Shown here piece by piece: positions 45,593-55,114 of a stretch of DNA of 64,000 bases; position 1 is the stretch's first letter, and each line of letters begins with the position of its first letter. The notes under the pieces were generated by a model. It had not been told where the DNA came from, did not search any database, and worked only from the letters and a program-made list of their open reading frames with translations. Source of the stretch: Liolophura sinensis (Eukaryota; Mollusca; Polyplacophora; Chitonida; Chitonidae); assembly GCF_032854445.1 (NCBI RefSeq), contig NC_088295.1, positions 4,838,501 to 4,902,500 of the forward strand, written 5' to 3'. The translations under genes were made by a program, and so were the position numbers.

Positions 45593-46825
45593 GCATGTCA
45601 CGTAAGAACAAGCACGCCATACTGGTTGAGCACAAAAAAAAACGATCTAGTTGTTTAATATCCACAAATTTGTACACAAAAGTTATAACCGTTTTCATAT
45701 CCTTTAAAATGCATATATTGGTAGTGAGTGTAACATTTTGAAATCACTTTTCCGGGACGGCGGGACGTTGCATAATTGAGTTGAAGGGCTGCACAGCTAT
45801 CCCAGCTTATTAGCCGAGGGAACATTTCACACATATGAATATGCGTTTTAGACAAATTTCTGGTGACTGAAATTTTCAAAATAACAAATGTTTGAAGTCA
45901 ACCTTCATATTCAAAGACTTAAAAGGTATTTTAAACAAAATTAGGTGTATCTATTACTTTTTGAATTATTTTCACACCAATTTACACTCATAACCTATAG
46001 CAAGAAAATCTCAATCAATTTGACCTGAAAAGAATAAAGGATTTAAAAGGATTACATGCTTACTCAATGCCATCAGCCTAGACTACCTGGACCCGGTTGT
46101 TCAAAACTGTTCTAAGACTTAAAACCAGATTTAAGACAAATCTTCAGTTTTGTACTCAGCCCATAAATATTTGCATTACAGTATATTAAATATGGACTAA
46201 AAACTGCTGCTGTTATACTTTGACTTTGTACAAGTGCAATGGCTGCGGAATTTGGCTAAAATCTCAGATATAAAATATGACCCAATACCAGCATAAGCTA
46301 ATACACTTTCAAACAACTAGACCATGGAGACTATTTGGCGTGCATTCCATTGTGCCCATGCTTCGTCGCTTTATCCCAATATTGTGATGCCTGTCACAAT
46401 TTGTGATCAGGAACACTCAAGGCAGGATTTACTTATCTACTGAACACTTTATGAACGATAGGAAAACATGCACATATAAATTAGACAGATTCATACTAGC
46501 TGGTGTAACTTCAGCTATGGCACAATTGTATCGCAGAGTCGGTGGTTCCGGGGCTCTGGGTTTCCTTGACAAGTGACAGTACATTTTTATACAAAAACAT
46601 ACAGCATAGTAACAAACAAGTTTTAACAAGGTTTACAAACATACAATTCTAACAATAACGTACATGACTGGTCCTGATATGCAGCGTTGCGGTGGATTAA
46701 AACAGTAGGTGGTCACCAAGCCTACAGTTCCACTGCAAGACTAGATTAAAACAGATTATGTGTAAGGCCTGCTAACATTCACAATACAACATTTCTCCCT
46801 TCGTTAAATTCGACACGTCCTCGTG
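45593..46825 (-). other. Possible LTR and polypurine tract of the minus-strand retroelement
   Basis: Reading the minus strand after the 46826 ORF, a purine-rich aacgaagggagaaa is followed by TGTTGTATTGT at 46793, the same eleven bases that start the plus-strand LTR at 50974. A TATAAAAATG lies about 210 bp further along. The far end of this LTR could not be fixed. Below about 46300 the sequence looks unique. Confidence 0.4.
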
Positions 46826-47989
46826 TCAAAATGCGCCAAGTGCAAAACTAACAATATGTTCGGTGAAAAACATATTATTTAGGCATATTTGGCCATGTAA
46901 ACAACACCACGTCATCTCCATTATGTGAAATATAATTTTTAACGGTGTATTGAGATAATTTTTAGGAGGTTTGCGCCGCCGACCATAAACATCTACAATA
47001 TGTGTTAATCTTACATTCCCTAACTCATACATCTGCTGAATTTCATTGACCACGTTTCCAAAGTCATCTGTTAGCTTGTAGTCAAGAACATCCGCATGTC
47101 TCAGGTCTTCAACTGTTGCGTCAGTGGGTGCCACTTTAACACTCAAAACGTATTCTTTAGCTGAACTCGTATGGAAGGCGACCTGATTCGTTAATCCCCC
47201 ACTGTGTATGTCAGTTGTCACGGGGCTTGAAGAGTGAACGGCTGTTTCTGTCGGTCCTGGGATGCGATCTTCATTTTGTTGCAAATATTTCAGAGCACTT
47301 CTGTCCAGGTTAGCTCTAACCACCCATTCATTACATCTGTTAGGCTGGTTCTGCCACTTAATCAGAAAGTGGTCAGAACCGCAATAAAACCTGCGCTTCA
47401 AAATCTTCTCTGTGACTTTGGGTCCTGTCGTCAAGGCACAATGTTCATTTGACGATATGGTTGGCACAGGGTTCCCTTTGCCTACCAACTCATCCGTCTC
47501 TGTTTGGCAGGAGGCATTCTCTGTTGGATAGGTAACCTGTATAGAAACACTCACACCTGTCACATTCTGTGTCTGCACCGCTTCACAGCTTGTGTTCACC
47601 TCACTCAAACTTCCATTCCCAACTTCTGTACATTTGTTGATTCGCTGCTGATATGCTGACCTTCTCATTTGGTCACGGCGAATGGTTGAAGGGGATTTCT
47701 TGATAGAACAAACGCTGATTGTCAGCTGTGTCTCTGGTAGTTTCCCCCAGGTGAAGGTAACCTGCATAGACTGCCCATTATGGTGCTGAAGTGACCAGTG
47801 TGTCGGGTGTAGGCTTACCCCAAACATGCTGATAATCTGGTACACATCTATGCTTGGCACTGTCATGTTGGTCATCTTAATTAATTCACAGCCGATGTCT
47901 TCTCTCTGGTACACGGAAAAGTTTAGGAACACAGAAGGTCCTAATTGCTCGGGTTGCACTCCACCAAATTTACAGTTATCACTGACCAC
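46826..47989 (-). CDS. Retroelement ORF with chromodomain-like segment, truncated at its 5' side
   Basis: An open frame of 387 codons; the first fifteen or so are merely antisense to the neighbouring pol, so the genuine segment starts near 47940. Visible parts: a region ending SLHPTHWSLQHHNG; a basic KKSPSTIRRDQMRRSAYQ motif like those I associate with invertebrate retroelement-linked proteins; a Ser/Thr-rich linker; a chromodomain-like stretch VTEKILKRRF...DHFLIKWQNQPNRCNEWV; and a basic tail YGRRRKPPKNYL. A polypurine tract and LTR-like start follow. No protease, RT or integrase is seen. Probably the 3' ORF of an LTR element; a domesticated gene is less likely. Confidence 0.55.
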   Translation of the reverse strand: MVSDNCKFGGVQPEQLGPSVFLNFSVYQREDIGCELIKMTNMTVPSIDVYQIISMFGVSLHPTHWSLQHHNGQSMQVTFTWGKLPETQLTISVCSIKKSPSTIRRDQMRRSAYQQRINKCTEVGNGSLSEVNTSCEAVQTQNVTGVSVSIQVTYPTENASCQTETDELVGKGNPVPTISSNEHCALTTGPKVTEKILKRRFYCGSDHFLIKWQNQPNRCNEWVVRANLDRSALKYLQQNEDRIPGPTETAVHSSSPVTTDIHSGGLTNQVAFHTSSAKEYVLSVKVAPTDATVEDLRHADVLDYKLTDDFGNVVNEIQQMYELGNVRLTHIVDVYGRRRKPPKNYLNTPLKIIFHIMEMTWCCLHGQICLNNMFFTEHIVSFALGAF

Positions 47990-49912
47990 AAGGCCCTAAA
48001 ATACTTAAAAACTATTAAGCCATCCAATAGTAGGTTACATCGGTGGTCACTGATCTTGCAGTCATGCCAGTATGAGGTAAAGCATAGGGCAGGAAAATCG
48101 CACGGCAACGCAGACGCGCTGTCTAGACGCATTTACCCTCAGGAGACGTATAAAACAACAGAAACAAGCACGTTTAACAGAAAATTGAATTCAGTAGACC
48201 TTGAGATACAAAGGAATAATAATTCCAGAAATAGAGAAACCACTGAGGTACAACTCAGTTATCATCTAGATAACAATCCCACTGTAGCAGCAATAGATCC
48301 ATCTGAAGGACATCCATTGAAATACCCTTTAACCGATATCTCCAGCAGAGAAAACCTGAAACGCTTGCAAAGGGAGTGTCCAGATTTCAAAGACATGATA
48401 GTATACTTAGAAAATGACACACTACCGGACGATGAACGGAAAATCAAGACCATTGTACATACATCTTTTCAGTTTGATCTACTTGACGGCATATTGTATC
48501 ACTTCTTCCAGCCACGATCTAAAAACGTAATTAAAGCAGAACGCTTAATTCCACAAGTAGCCCTACCTAAAACATTCAGATCAAACGTACTTGCGTGCTA
48601 CCATAATGCCAAAGCAGGAGGTTGCCACAAAGGGGTATCATTAACGTTTGCATCCATAAGAGATAAGTATTTCTGGCCAAGAATGTACCAAGAAATCAAA
48701 GAATACATCTTAAGCTGTAATGTCTGCCAGGAAACCAAAAACTACCCTCATGCTCGTAATGCACCTCTGACTTCTATGCCAGTCACGTCGGCATTCAGCC
48801 GATGGCACATAGACTTCATTGGACCTTTGACAACAACACCAGATGGGTTTAAACACATCCTCTTAGTTACTGACAGCTTTACACGATGGCCAGAGGCTTT
48901 TGCCTTAAAAACGCAAGAAGCCACCGAAGTAGCGAAGGTGCTGTATGAGCAAATCTTTACTCGTTATGGTGCACCACATGCCCTCCTTTCAGACAGAGGT
49001 AGAAATTTCATGTCAAAGTTAGTCAGTGCTGTGTGTGAACTTTTTGAAGTGAAACGAATCCACACAAGTTCTTACCATCCCCAAACTAATTCTACTTGCG
49101 AACGACAGAATAGAACCTTCATGGAAATGATGCGTGCTTACATTACACCAGCCCATGACAACTGGCCGTCTCTGCTGCCAGGAATAATGATGGCTCTTCG
49201 CATGTCTCCCGGTGTCAATTCAACAGGACACTCACCGTTTGAACTTACATTTGGCAAACGAATGAACATGAATTTTGACACTGACAAGGTTCCCAAAGAA
49301 ACATTAGGAAAAGACGCTAAACAGCATCTCGAAAACTTAATAGAGCATTTAAAGCACATAGAGAAGGTCACAACTGAAAATATTCAGAGAGCACAGGTAA
49401 AAAGTAAAACTTATTTTAATAAGACATCCAGAGCAACCTCAATTAAGGTGGATCAAAAGGTTTGGTTGTTTGATCCTAAAGTTAAATTAGGGAAGTCGAG
49501 TAAACTAACCAGTAAATGGGTGGGACCATTTTACATCACAGTGGCGCATCCTAATCACACGTACAAACTAAGGAGGTGTTCGGACGACTCTCCCATAAAG
49601 TCACTGATAAACGCCCAACGGCTTAAACCATACATTGATAAGCCGGGTGTTGAACAAACACCCACAACAAAGGATACAGATATTGATGCCCAGAAGAGCG
49701 AAGTCGTAAAGGGCAACGATATAGAAAAGATACATAAGATGAAATACTTTGGAAAAGTTAAAAAGTATCTAATAACGAAAAAAGGTCAGGTAGAGAATTC
49801 GTGGGAGCGCGCTGAAAACATTCCACAAGAACTAAGACAGACTTTTCATGTGTCCAGAACGGCATCAGGCCGACAGCGAAGGAAACCTGATAGGGTAAAA
49901 TACTTTGTTTAG
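47945..49912 (+). CDS. Ty3/gypsy-type pol remnant: RNase H end, integrase, chromodomain-like tail
   Basis: 655 codons open from a non-ATG codon directly after an in-frame stop, so this is a 5'-truncated pol, not a full gene. Order: end of RNase H (TDHKALKYL, HRAGKSHGNADALSR); integrase zinc finger with the H...H...CNVC pattern; DDE core with WHIDFIGPL, LLSDRGRNF and the Glu in STCERQNRTF; GPF/Y-type WVGPFYI; and a C-terminal chromodomain-like IEKIHKMKYFGKVKKYL...NSWERAENI. Gag, protease and reverse transcriptase are missing; their place is taken by the oppositely oriented ORF. The preserved part has no stops, so the loss may be recent. Confidence 0.9.
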   Translation: MLGLHSTKFTVITDHKALKYLKTIKPSNSRLHRWSLILQSCQYEVKHRAGKSHGNADALSRRIYPQETYKTTETSTFNRKLNSVDLEIQRNNNSRNRETTEVQLSYHLDNNPTVAAIDPSEGHPLKYPLTDISSRENLKRLQRECPDFKDMIVYLENDTLPDDERKIKTIVHTSFQFDLLDGILYHFFQPRSKNVIKAERLIPQVALPKTFRSNVLACYHNAKAGGCHKGVSLTFASIRDKYFWPRMYQEIKEYILSCNVCQETKNYPHARNAPLTSMPVTSAFSRWHIDFIGPLTTTPDGFKHILLVTDSFTRWPEAFALKTQEATEVAKVLYEQIFTRYGAPHALLSDRGRNFMSKLVSAVCELFEVKRIHTSSYHPQTNSTCERQNRTFMEMMRAYITPAHDNWPSLLPGIMMALRMSPGVNSTGHSPFELTFGKRMNMNFDTDKVPKETLGKDAKQHLENLIEHLKHIEKVTTENIQRAQVKSKTYFNKTSRATSIKVDQKVWLFDPKVKLGKSSKLTSKWVGPFYITVAHPNHTYKLRRCSDDSPIKSLINAQRLKPYIDKPGVEQTPTTKDTDIDAQKSEVVKGNDIEKIHKMKYFGKVKKYLITKKGQVENSWERAENIPQELRQTFHVSRTASGRQRRKPDRVKYFV

Positions 49913-50077
49913 TGAGAAATTTGAAAGTGGTATCGGTCAAAGATGACACGGGTTGAGTTTACTTTCAGATATCCTTACCACTGTTTTTTCCGACACTCGG
50001 TATAACACACCAACTGACACATAGTGTCATAGTGCTAACAGGATTGATCACCCTGTATGGTGTAGTTTGCCACCCCC

Positions 50078-50578
50078 ATGTCCCGTTCTCTAATCTTTAC
50101 CCTCTCTTCTTTCTCTTTCAAAGGAACATCTGGACGTATTCACAAGTTGATGATCATCCTGACTTTACTGCTAACCAAATTTGGCCTATCCATCGCTACG
50201 ACACAAGTGCAACGTCCAAATTACGGCATTGTGTTCCAAGAGTTAGGAACTATTGGCTTTGCACAGGATTATTGGATACATACTTATGAATTTAAAATGC
50301 CACAGAAGGCAACGATACAAAATTTTAAACTGTGTAGTCAAAAACACCACACTGTTGCTGTTTGCTCCGCCTTGAACCAAGTCATTTCCCACATAAATGC
50401 TCTACGGTTATCTAGCAGTCATCTGGTTAACCGAACAGTTGATCAAATTATGGAGCTCATTCCCGAAAAGCCCCAGTCGAAAAGGATTAGAACAAGACGA
50501 TCCTTATTACCGTTTATTGGATCTATATCTAAAACACTTTTCGGCACAGCGACTGTCAGTGATATGAAGGTACTATAG
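50078..50578 (+). pseudogene. Env-like ORF of the LTR element, broken after the fusion-peptide region
   Basis: About 165 bp downstream of pol. A pyrimidine-rich acceptor-like tctttctctttcaaag lies just inside the frame, as expected for a spliced env message. A hydrophobic signal-like MIILTLLLTKFGLSIA follows, then a short ectodomain, a basic furin-type site RTRR, and a hydrophobic segment ending LFGTATVSD, together resembling baculovirus F/errantivirus-type envelope proteins. An in-frame TAG ends it there. The distal ectodomain and transmembrane anchor are absent before the LTR, so this copy is defective. Confidence 0.65.
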
Positions 50579-50973
50579 CAACATATTGAATCAATCAGAA
50601 AACAAAACTTAAGAATGGTCAGCTCAACCTCTTAATATTCCAAAGCAATTAAATCTTACATGGTTCCAGGCAAATTCCATAAGGAAAATCCTGACAAATA
50701 CCTAACATCTGGTGTGTGCTCATCTTGTGGTCACACACGGAGGTTTTACATATCCACTTGGGACAAGGATGTTCCCAAATAGTTACACTGTATTACCAGA
50801 AACTGACTCCGACCGCAAACCCCTGTACCCAGCTGGAGCATATTTAGACGATTGACACTTACACTTGGATAAACGGCCTAGTATCACATTAACAATATAA
50901 GACATTTTTCTTTATGCTCTTATTGGGTGCCTTGTTAATTTGACGGAGCAAATTACTTAAGCAGAGGAGGTAA
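50579..50973 (+). other. Retroelement internal sequence up to the polypurine tract
   Basis: Decayed internal region between the env break and the LTR. It ends in the purine-rich gcagaggagg (50961-50970) typical of a polypurine tract directly before an LTR. Confidence 0.5.
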
Positions 50974-51613
50974 TGTTGTATTGTACACATGAAGTATACG
51001 TAAACTAAAAAGATTGTCTAATTGATATTAAAGACTATTGTTACTAGATTTTCATATGGTGTCAGTTATGCATTTTATATTTGTATTAATGTAAAGAATT
51101 ATTGTATGGCTTTATGTTTATATCCATATGTGAATGAATTATGCATGTACATGTTACCAGTTAGGTTATTAGATTTCATATGGGTGTCTACTATGTATTT
51201 TATATTGTATTAAGGTAAAGAATTATTGTATGTTCATATGTGGGTATACACATACGAGTTAATTCTGTATTTTTATATACTAATATGGTCTTATTTTTAA
51301 CAAAGATGTAGGAATAAGTTATATTACTTGTCATGCTAGATGCATAAGATTTATTAGTTACATTGTGGAAACCAGTGGAAACTGCAGGCTTCGCCTTAAT
51401 TTGAGTTTTGTCTAACAATCAGTAGTCCTATGGTTACCATGTCCAGTCAGACGCTGATTGGGGATTAGGTCACCATAGGGAACACAACACAAGTGTAACT
51501 TGAAGGGACACGTGGTGGTTGACAACAGTTTCTGTGTCTTTATAAGGACAGCCAGCAGTGAGCACTTCACTCACAAACTGGACTGTTGAATAAAGTAGAA
51601 CTAACGTTCAACA
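50974..51613 (+). mobile_element. LTR, 640 bp
   Basis: Starts TGTTGTATTG right after the polypurine tract and ends CAACA at 51613, giving short inverted ends TGTTG/CAACA. It contains TATAA at 51541 and AATAAA at 51589, an LTR-like promoter/poly(A) arrangement. It is followed by tggtgctttcccttcag, which looks like a primer-binding site; that would normally follow a 5' LTR, not a 3' LTR. The left partner LTR in the same orientation was not found. Confidence 0.65.
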
Positions 51614-52225
51614 TGGTGCTTTCCCTTCAGGTAAGTTGTAGCCTAGCTCGCAAATGATACCCATATACCTTTGTTTTATTAGATGTTTTTATATCGAAGA
51701 GTAACGTACATAACACTTCTTCAATAATATACGGTCCGCTTCGGGACCGGTAGATCCAGGATCAATCCTTGATCGAGTCACACCTAAGACTTTAAAAGAG
51801 GAAGTTGTAACTTCCTCGCTTGGCGTTCAGCATGAAGGGGATAGTGCAACGACTGGTTGACCCGTATCAGTATAATGGCTCGGGCAGGGCGGCTTATTTG
51901 CCTTCGGTAAGTCGTCTCAGTGAAGCAGCACTAAATAAAAGAGCGGTGGAAATCCGTCCTGCTACAAGGAGGCACGTTACAGGTACATGCACCCTAAGGA
52001 TTCCTTTGTCGTCATATGACTGAAAAATTGTTGAGTACGACGTTAAACCCCAAGCACTCACTCACTCAATAATATACGTATGCTGTTTAAACTATGTTGT
52101 ATATAAATGTTTGTAGGTAGTGTATATAAAGTCTTCTGATACCAAATTATGTACATGTAAAATACTCACAAACTGGACTGTTGAATAAAGTAGAACTAAC
52201 GGTCAACACGGTGCTTTCCCTTCAG
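51569..52225 (+). repeat. 62-bp direct repeats (51569-51630 and 52164-52225) flanking 533 bp
   Basis: Both copies read actcacaaactggactgttg, aataaagtagaactaacg, and end gtgctttcccttcag; they differ at two of 62 positions. The first copy is followed by gtaagt (a strong donor). The second has a pyrimidine tract plus CAG, making a good acceptor. The segment between them contains a family-A SINE. See findings. Confidence 0.85.
51734..52065 (+). mobile_element. SINE, family A, with perfect 13-bp target-site duplication
   Basis: Bounded by tcaataatatacg at 51721-51733 and again at 52066-52078. Head ggtccgcttcgggaccggtag, body and tail as in the 41882 copy, ending cactcactcac. The intact duplication marks a recent insertion, inside the segment between the 62-bp direct repeats. 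Confidence 0.93.
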
Positions 52226-52378
52226 ATTATTATACAGAACACAACACCAACATCCCCTATCACCCCCTGCAAGCCAATCAACAGCCAAACCACAGGCTAT
52301 TATGTACATAGCCTGTGGTTTGAATTAATGAAGATGAAGTCTAGAACACCACTGGTGAACTGCCCAGAGGCTTGAGCT

Positions 52379-55114
52379 GATATACGATGCTCATGATGTT
52401 CCCTAGATTTCGCTTTCTACACAAACACAACACTGGAGACAGGCTCCTACACATGCATTTCAATCATACGAATATCTCGACTGAAAAAGAAAAAACATAA
52501 TAGAAGGCATTAACAAATAAAAAAAGAAAAAAAAAAGGAAGAAATCCTGATTTTATTAGTAATGGTTGCATTACTGTTTGAGGTATACAGATATTAGTGG
52601 GATACAGATATTATATACATGTGTCAAAAACTAAAACTTGTTGCTATTTGTACAGGAAGCCTGAACAAAACAGTTTCATGTTCTTGTCACCTTAAAATAT
52701 TCTTTCAGACCAATTCAAGACATCTCACAGGGAGACATTTTCAGTCACAAATAGCAAACCCTGACAGACTAAAAACATGTCTGCCTCACAGTACAGAAAA
52801 GAAGAACAGAGATTGTCACTAGCTGTGCCTCAATCTCTTATTCATGAGTGGTATTCAAGGCTGTACAAGAACTTACACTTTTTGTCACCTTCCAGCTATC
52901 CAATCACTAGTTAAACATTTAATATACTGAATTCGATGTCATTAATAATTAATAAAAATTGATAAAGCCACAAAATAATCTCTTCTTGCTGAATCAGATG
53001 ACTCATGACATCATCAGTAGCACTCACTTAAGTGTAAATCAAACACAAATATGTGCCATGCGCTATCCATTTACTGACAAAACCTTATGCATAAAGATCA
53101 ACAAAAGTAAAATATAATCAAAAACATTTATTAAAGGCTGATCTCAGTCTGTAGTACAAGTGATGTATATATGTGTATATCATAAAAAAATCTTCACATA
53201 GTTCATGCTTCATTTACTAAAACAGTTGAATATGCTAAATAAGCAGTACATAGTACTTAGTAGTATTATAGTATTTTATAACCCTATAACAATAGGCCGT
53301 GTATCTCATGTCAATCTACCAAAATCAGTCATCTTGTTTATCACTTCCATGGAAATACACAAATGGTAAACTGTATACTGTGAAATGGTAGAAAAACCTT
53401 CACGTGACAAAATATCTGAGAAAAGTAAATCACAAAATAGTTATTATGCATAGCATTCACAGCAGATAATGATGACTAAAGAAATATGTAAATGCATACT
53501 GGGCATTTTGGTTTAACATGTAAGGCACATAAGGCACACGACGTCTGATATAACATCACAGTTTTCTAAGAGAACTCCCATTTCTACCAAAAACTTTTGA
53601 TCAGAACAAACTGTTACTGCATGTACATGTATGTCGATACTTGATAGTTAGGGGTACAGAATCCAAATGAGTAAATTAGACAACATTTCCCCTGAGTAAA
53701 TCAATTAAACATGCAATTATCAATTGTTAGTACATGTACTGGCATTGGCAACATAAACTTCAGATGAATTATCCTTCATAACACAGCAAACCTGAGGAAA
53801 CTTCAGCTAAGTTAGCGTTCAGGCCACAGCAAATATGGGCAAACTTCAGCTGAGTTAGCATTCAGGTCACAGCCAATATGGGCAGATTTCAGCTGAATTA
53901 GCATTCAGGCAACAGCCAATATGGGCAGATTTCAGCTGAGTTAGCATTCAGGTCACAGCACATATGGGCAAATTTCAGCTGAGTCAGCATTCAGGTCACA
54001 GCCAATATGGGCAGATTTCAGCTGAGTTAGCATTCAGGTCACAGCCAATATGGGCAACCTTCAAAAGTTAGCATTCAGGTCACAGCCAATATGGGCAACC
54101 TTTAGCAGTTAGCATTCAGGTCACAGCCTGTTTTATGAAGCAGTCACACCAATATGCCAGAAGCATTTACCATGGTGATGAATCTCTTCACTATATGTTG
54201 CCATGTAAAATACATCAGGCGCAATTTGTGACTGCTTGGTAAAACAGGCCCCAGGTGACAGGAAATATGAGCAAACTTCAGCTGAGTTAGCGTTCAGGCC
54301 ATGACAGATGTGGGCAAACTTCCGCTGAATTCATTTCACAGCATATTTGATGGTGAAACAATTTCACTTTTGTGCACAATTATGATGGAGTTAATTTAAT
54401 GTTATGCCCTGTTCAAAATCCAGAGTCGGAAAGAAGCTCAATTTATAACAAAATATCATTCAGGACCTGTTCCAGGAAGAATCCAATTACATGCCAAAAC
54501 CAGGTCCAAAATATCTGTCAGTTAATAGGTGACATATACTGGTTTGCTACTTTCTAACTGAAGGAAAATAATTGTATACATGAAAAAATGTTATATTGTA
54601 AAATATAAATTATTGTATAAGTGCCAAAAGTTAATCTGGAATTATATCACTACTACCTTCTCAGAATGACTGCAGTCAGATTCATTCACTGTATCTTCGT
54701 GACTATAATAAAAAACTAGAAATAAATTAATACAGATAAAACTCAACTTAGAAGAAATAATATGCAAGGTAAAAAGAATGACATTGTTAAAAATCAGAAT
54801 GACTAAAATTTGGCACATTATGCACTGGTAATACATGTAAATTGTACATGTATAAGGTTTTGGGACTGACTAGTTGTGTGACATTTACTGCTCGTACAGT
54901 TGATGTAAAAAGTTCCTGGAAGATTAAATATAGCAGTTCGTTGTGCAATATTGTTCAAATCACACTGGCTTTCTTACATATAACTTAAATGTGTAAATTA
55001 TGCTAAGAGTTCCTAAAGTAAACAAGAACACCTGCATAGTTTGGACTTTGGCATAACCCAGACACCTAAAGATTGGCAGACGATCAGTTTACCTGGCTTG
55101 CCTAGGATGGATGA
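52379..55114. other. 3' flank of the sulfotransferase gene
   Basis: AT-rich, no exon recognised. It contains the 43-bp array at 53785-54125 and two related units at 54255-54330. TTTATT (minus-strand AATAAA) occurs near 53127 and 52550, so the 3' UTR of the sulfotransferase might extend over the array. Confidence 0.4.
53785..54125. repeat. 43-bp tandem repeat, about 8 copies
   Basis: Unit ttcagctgagttagcattca, ggtcacagccaatatgggca, gat. The final copies are shortened, and two isolated relatives occur at 54255-54330 after 130 bp of other sequence. Confidence 0.88.
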
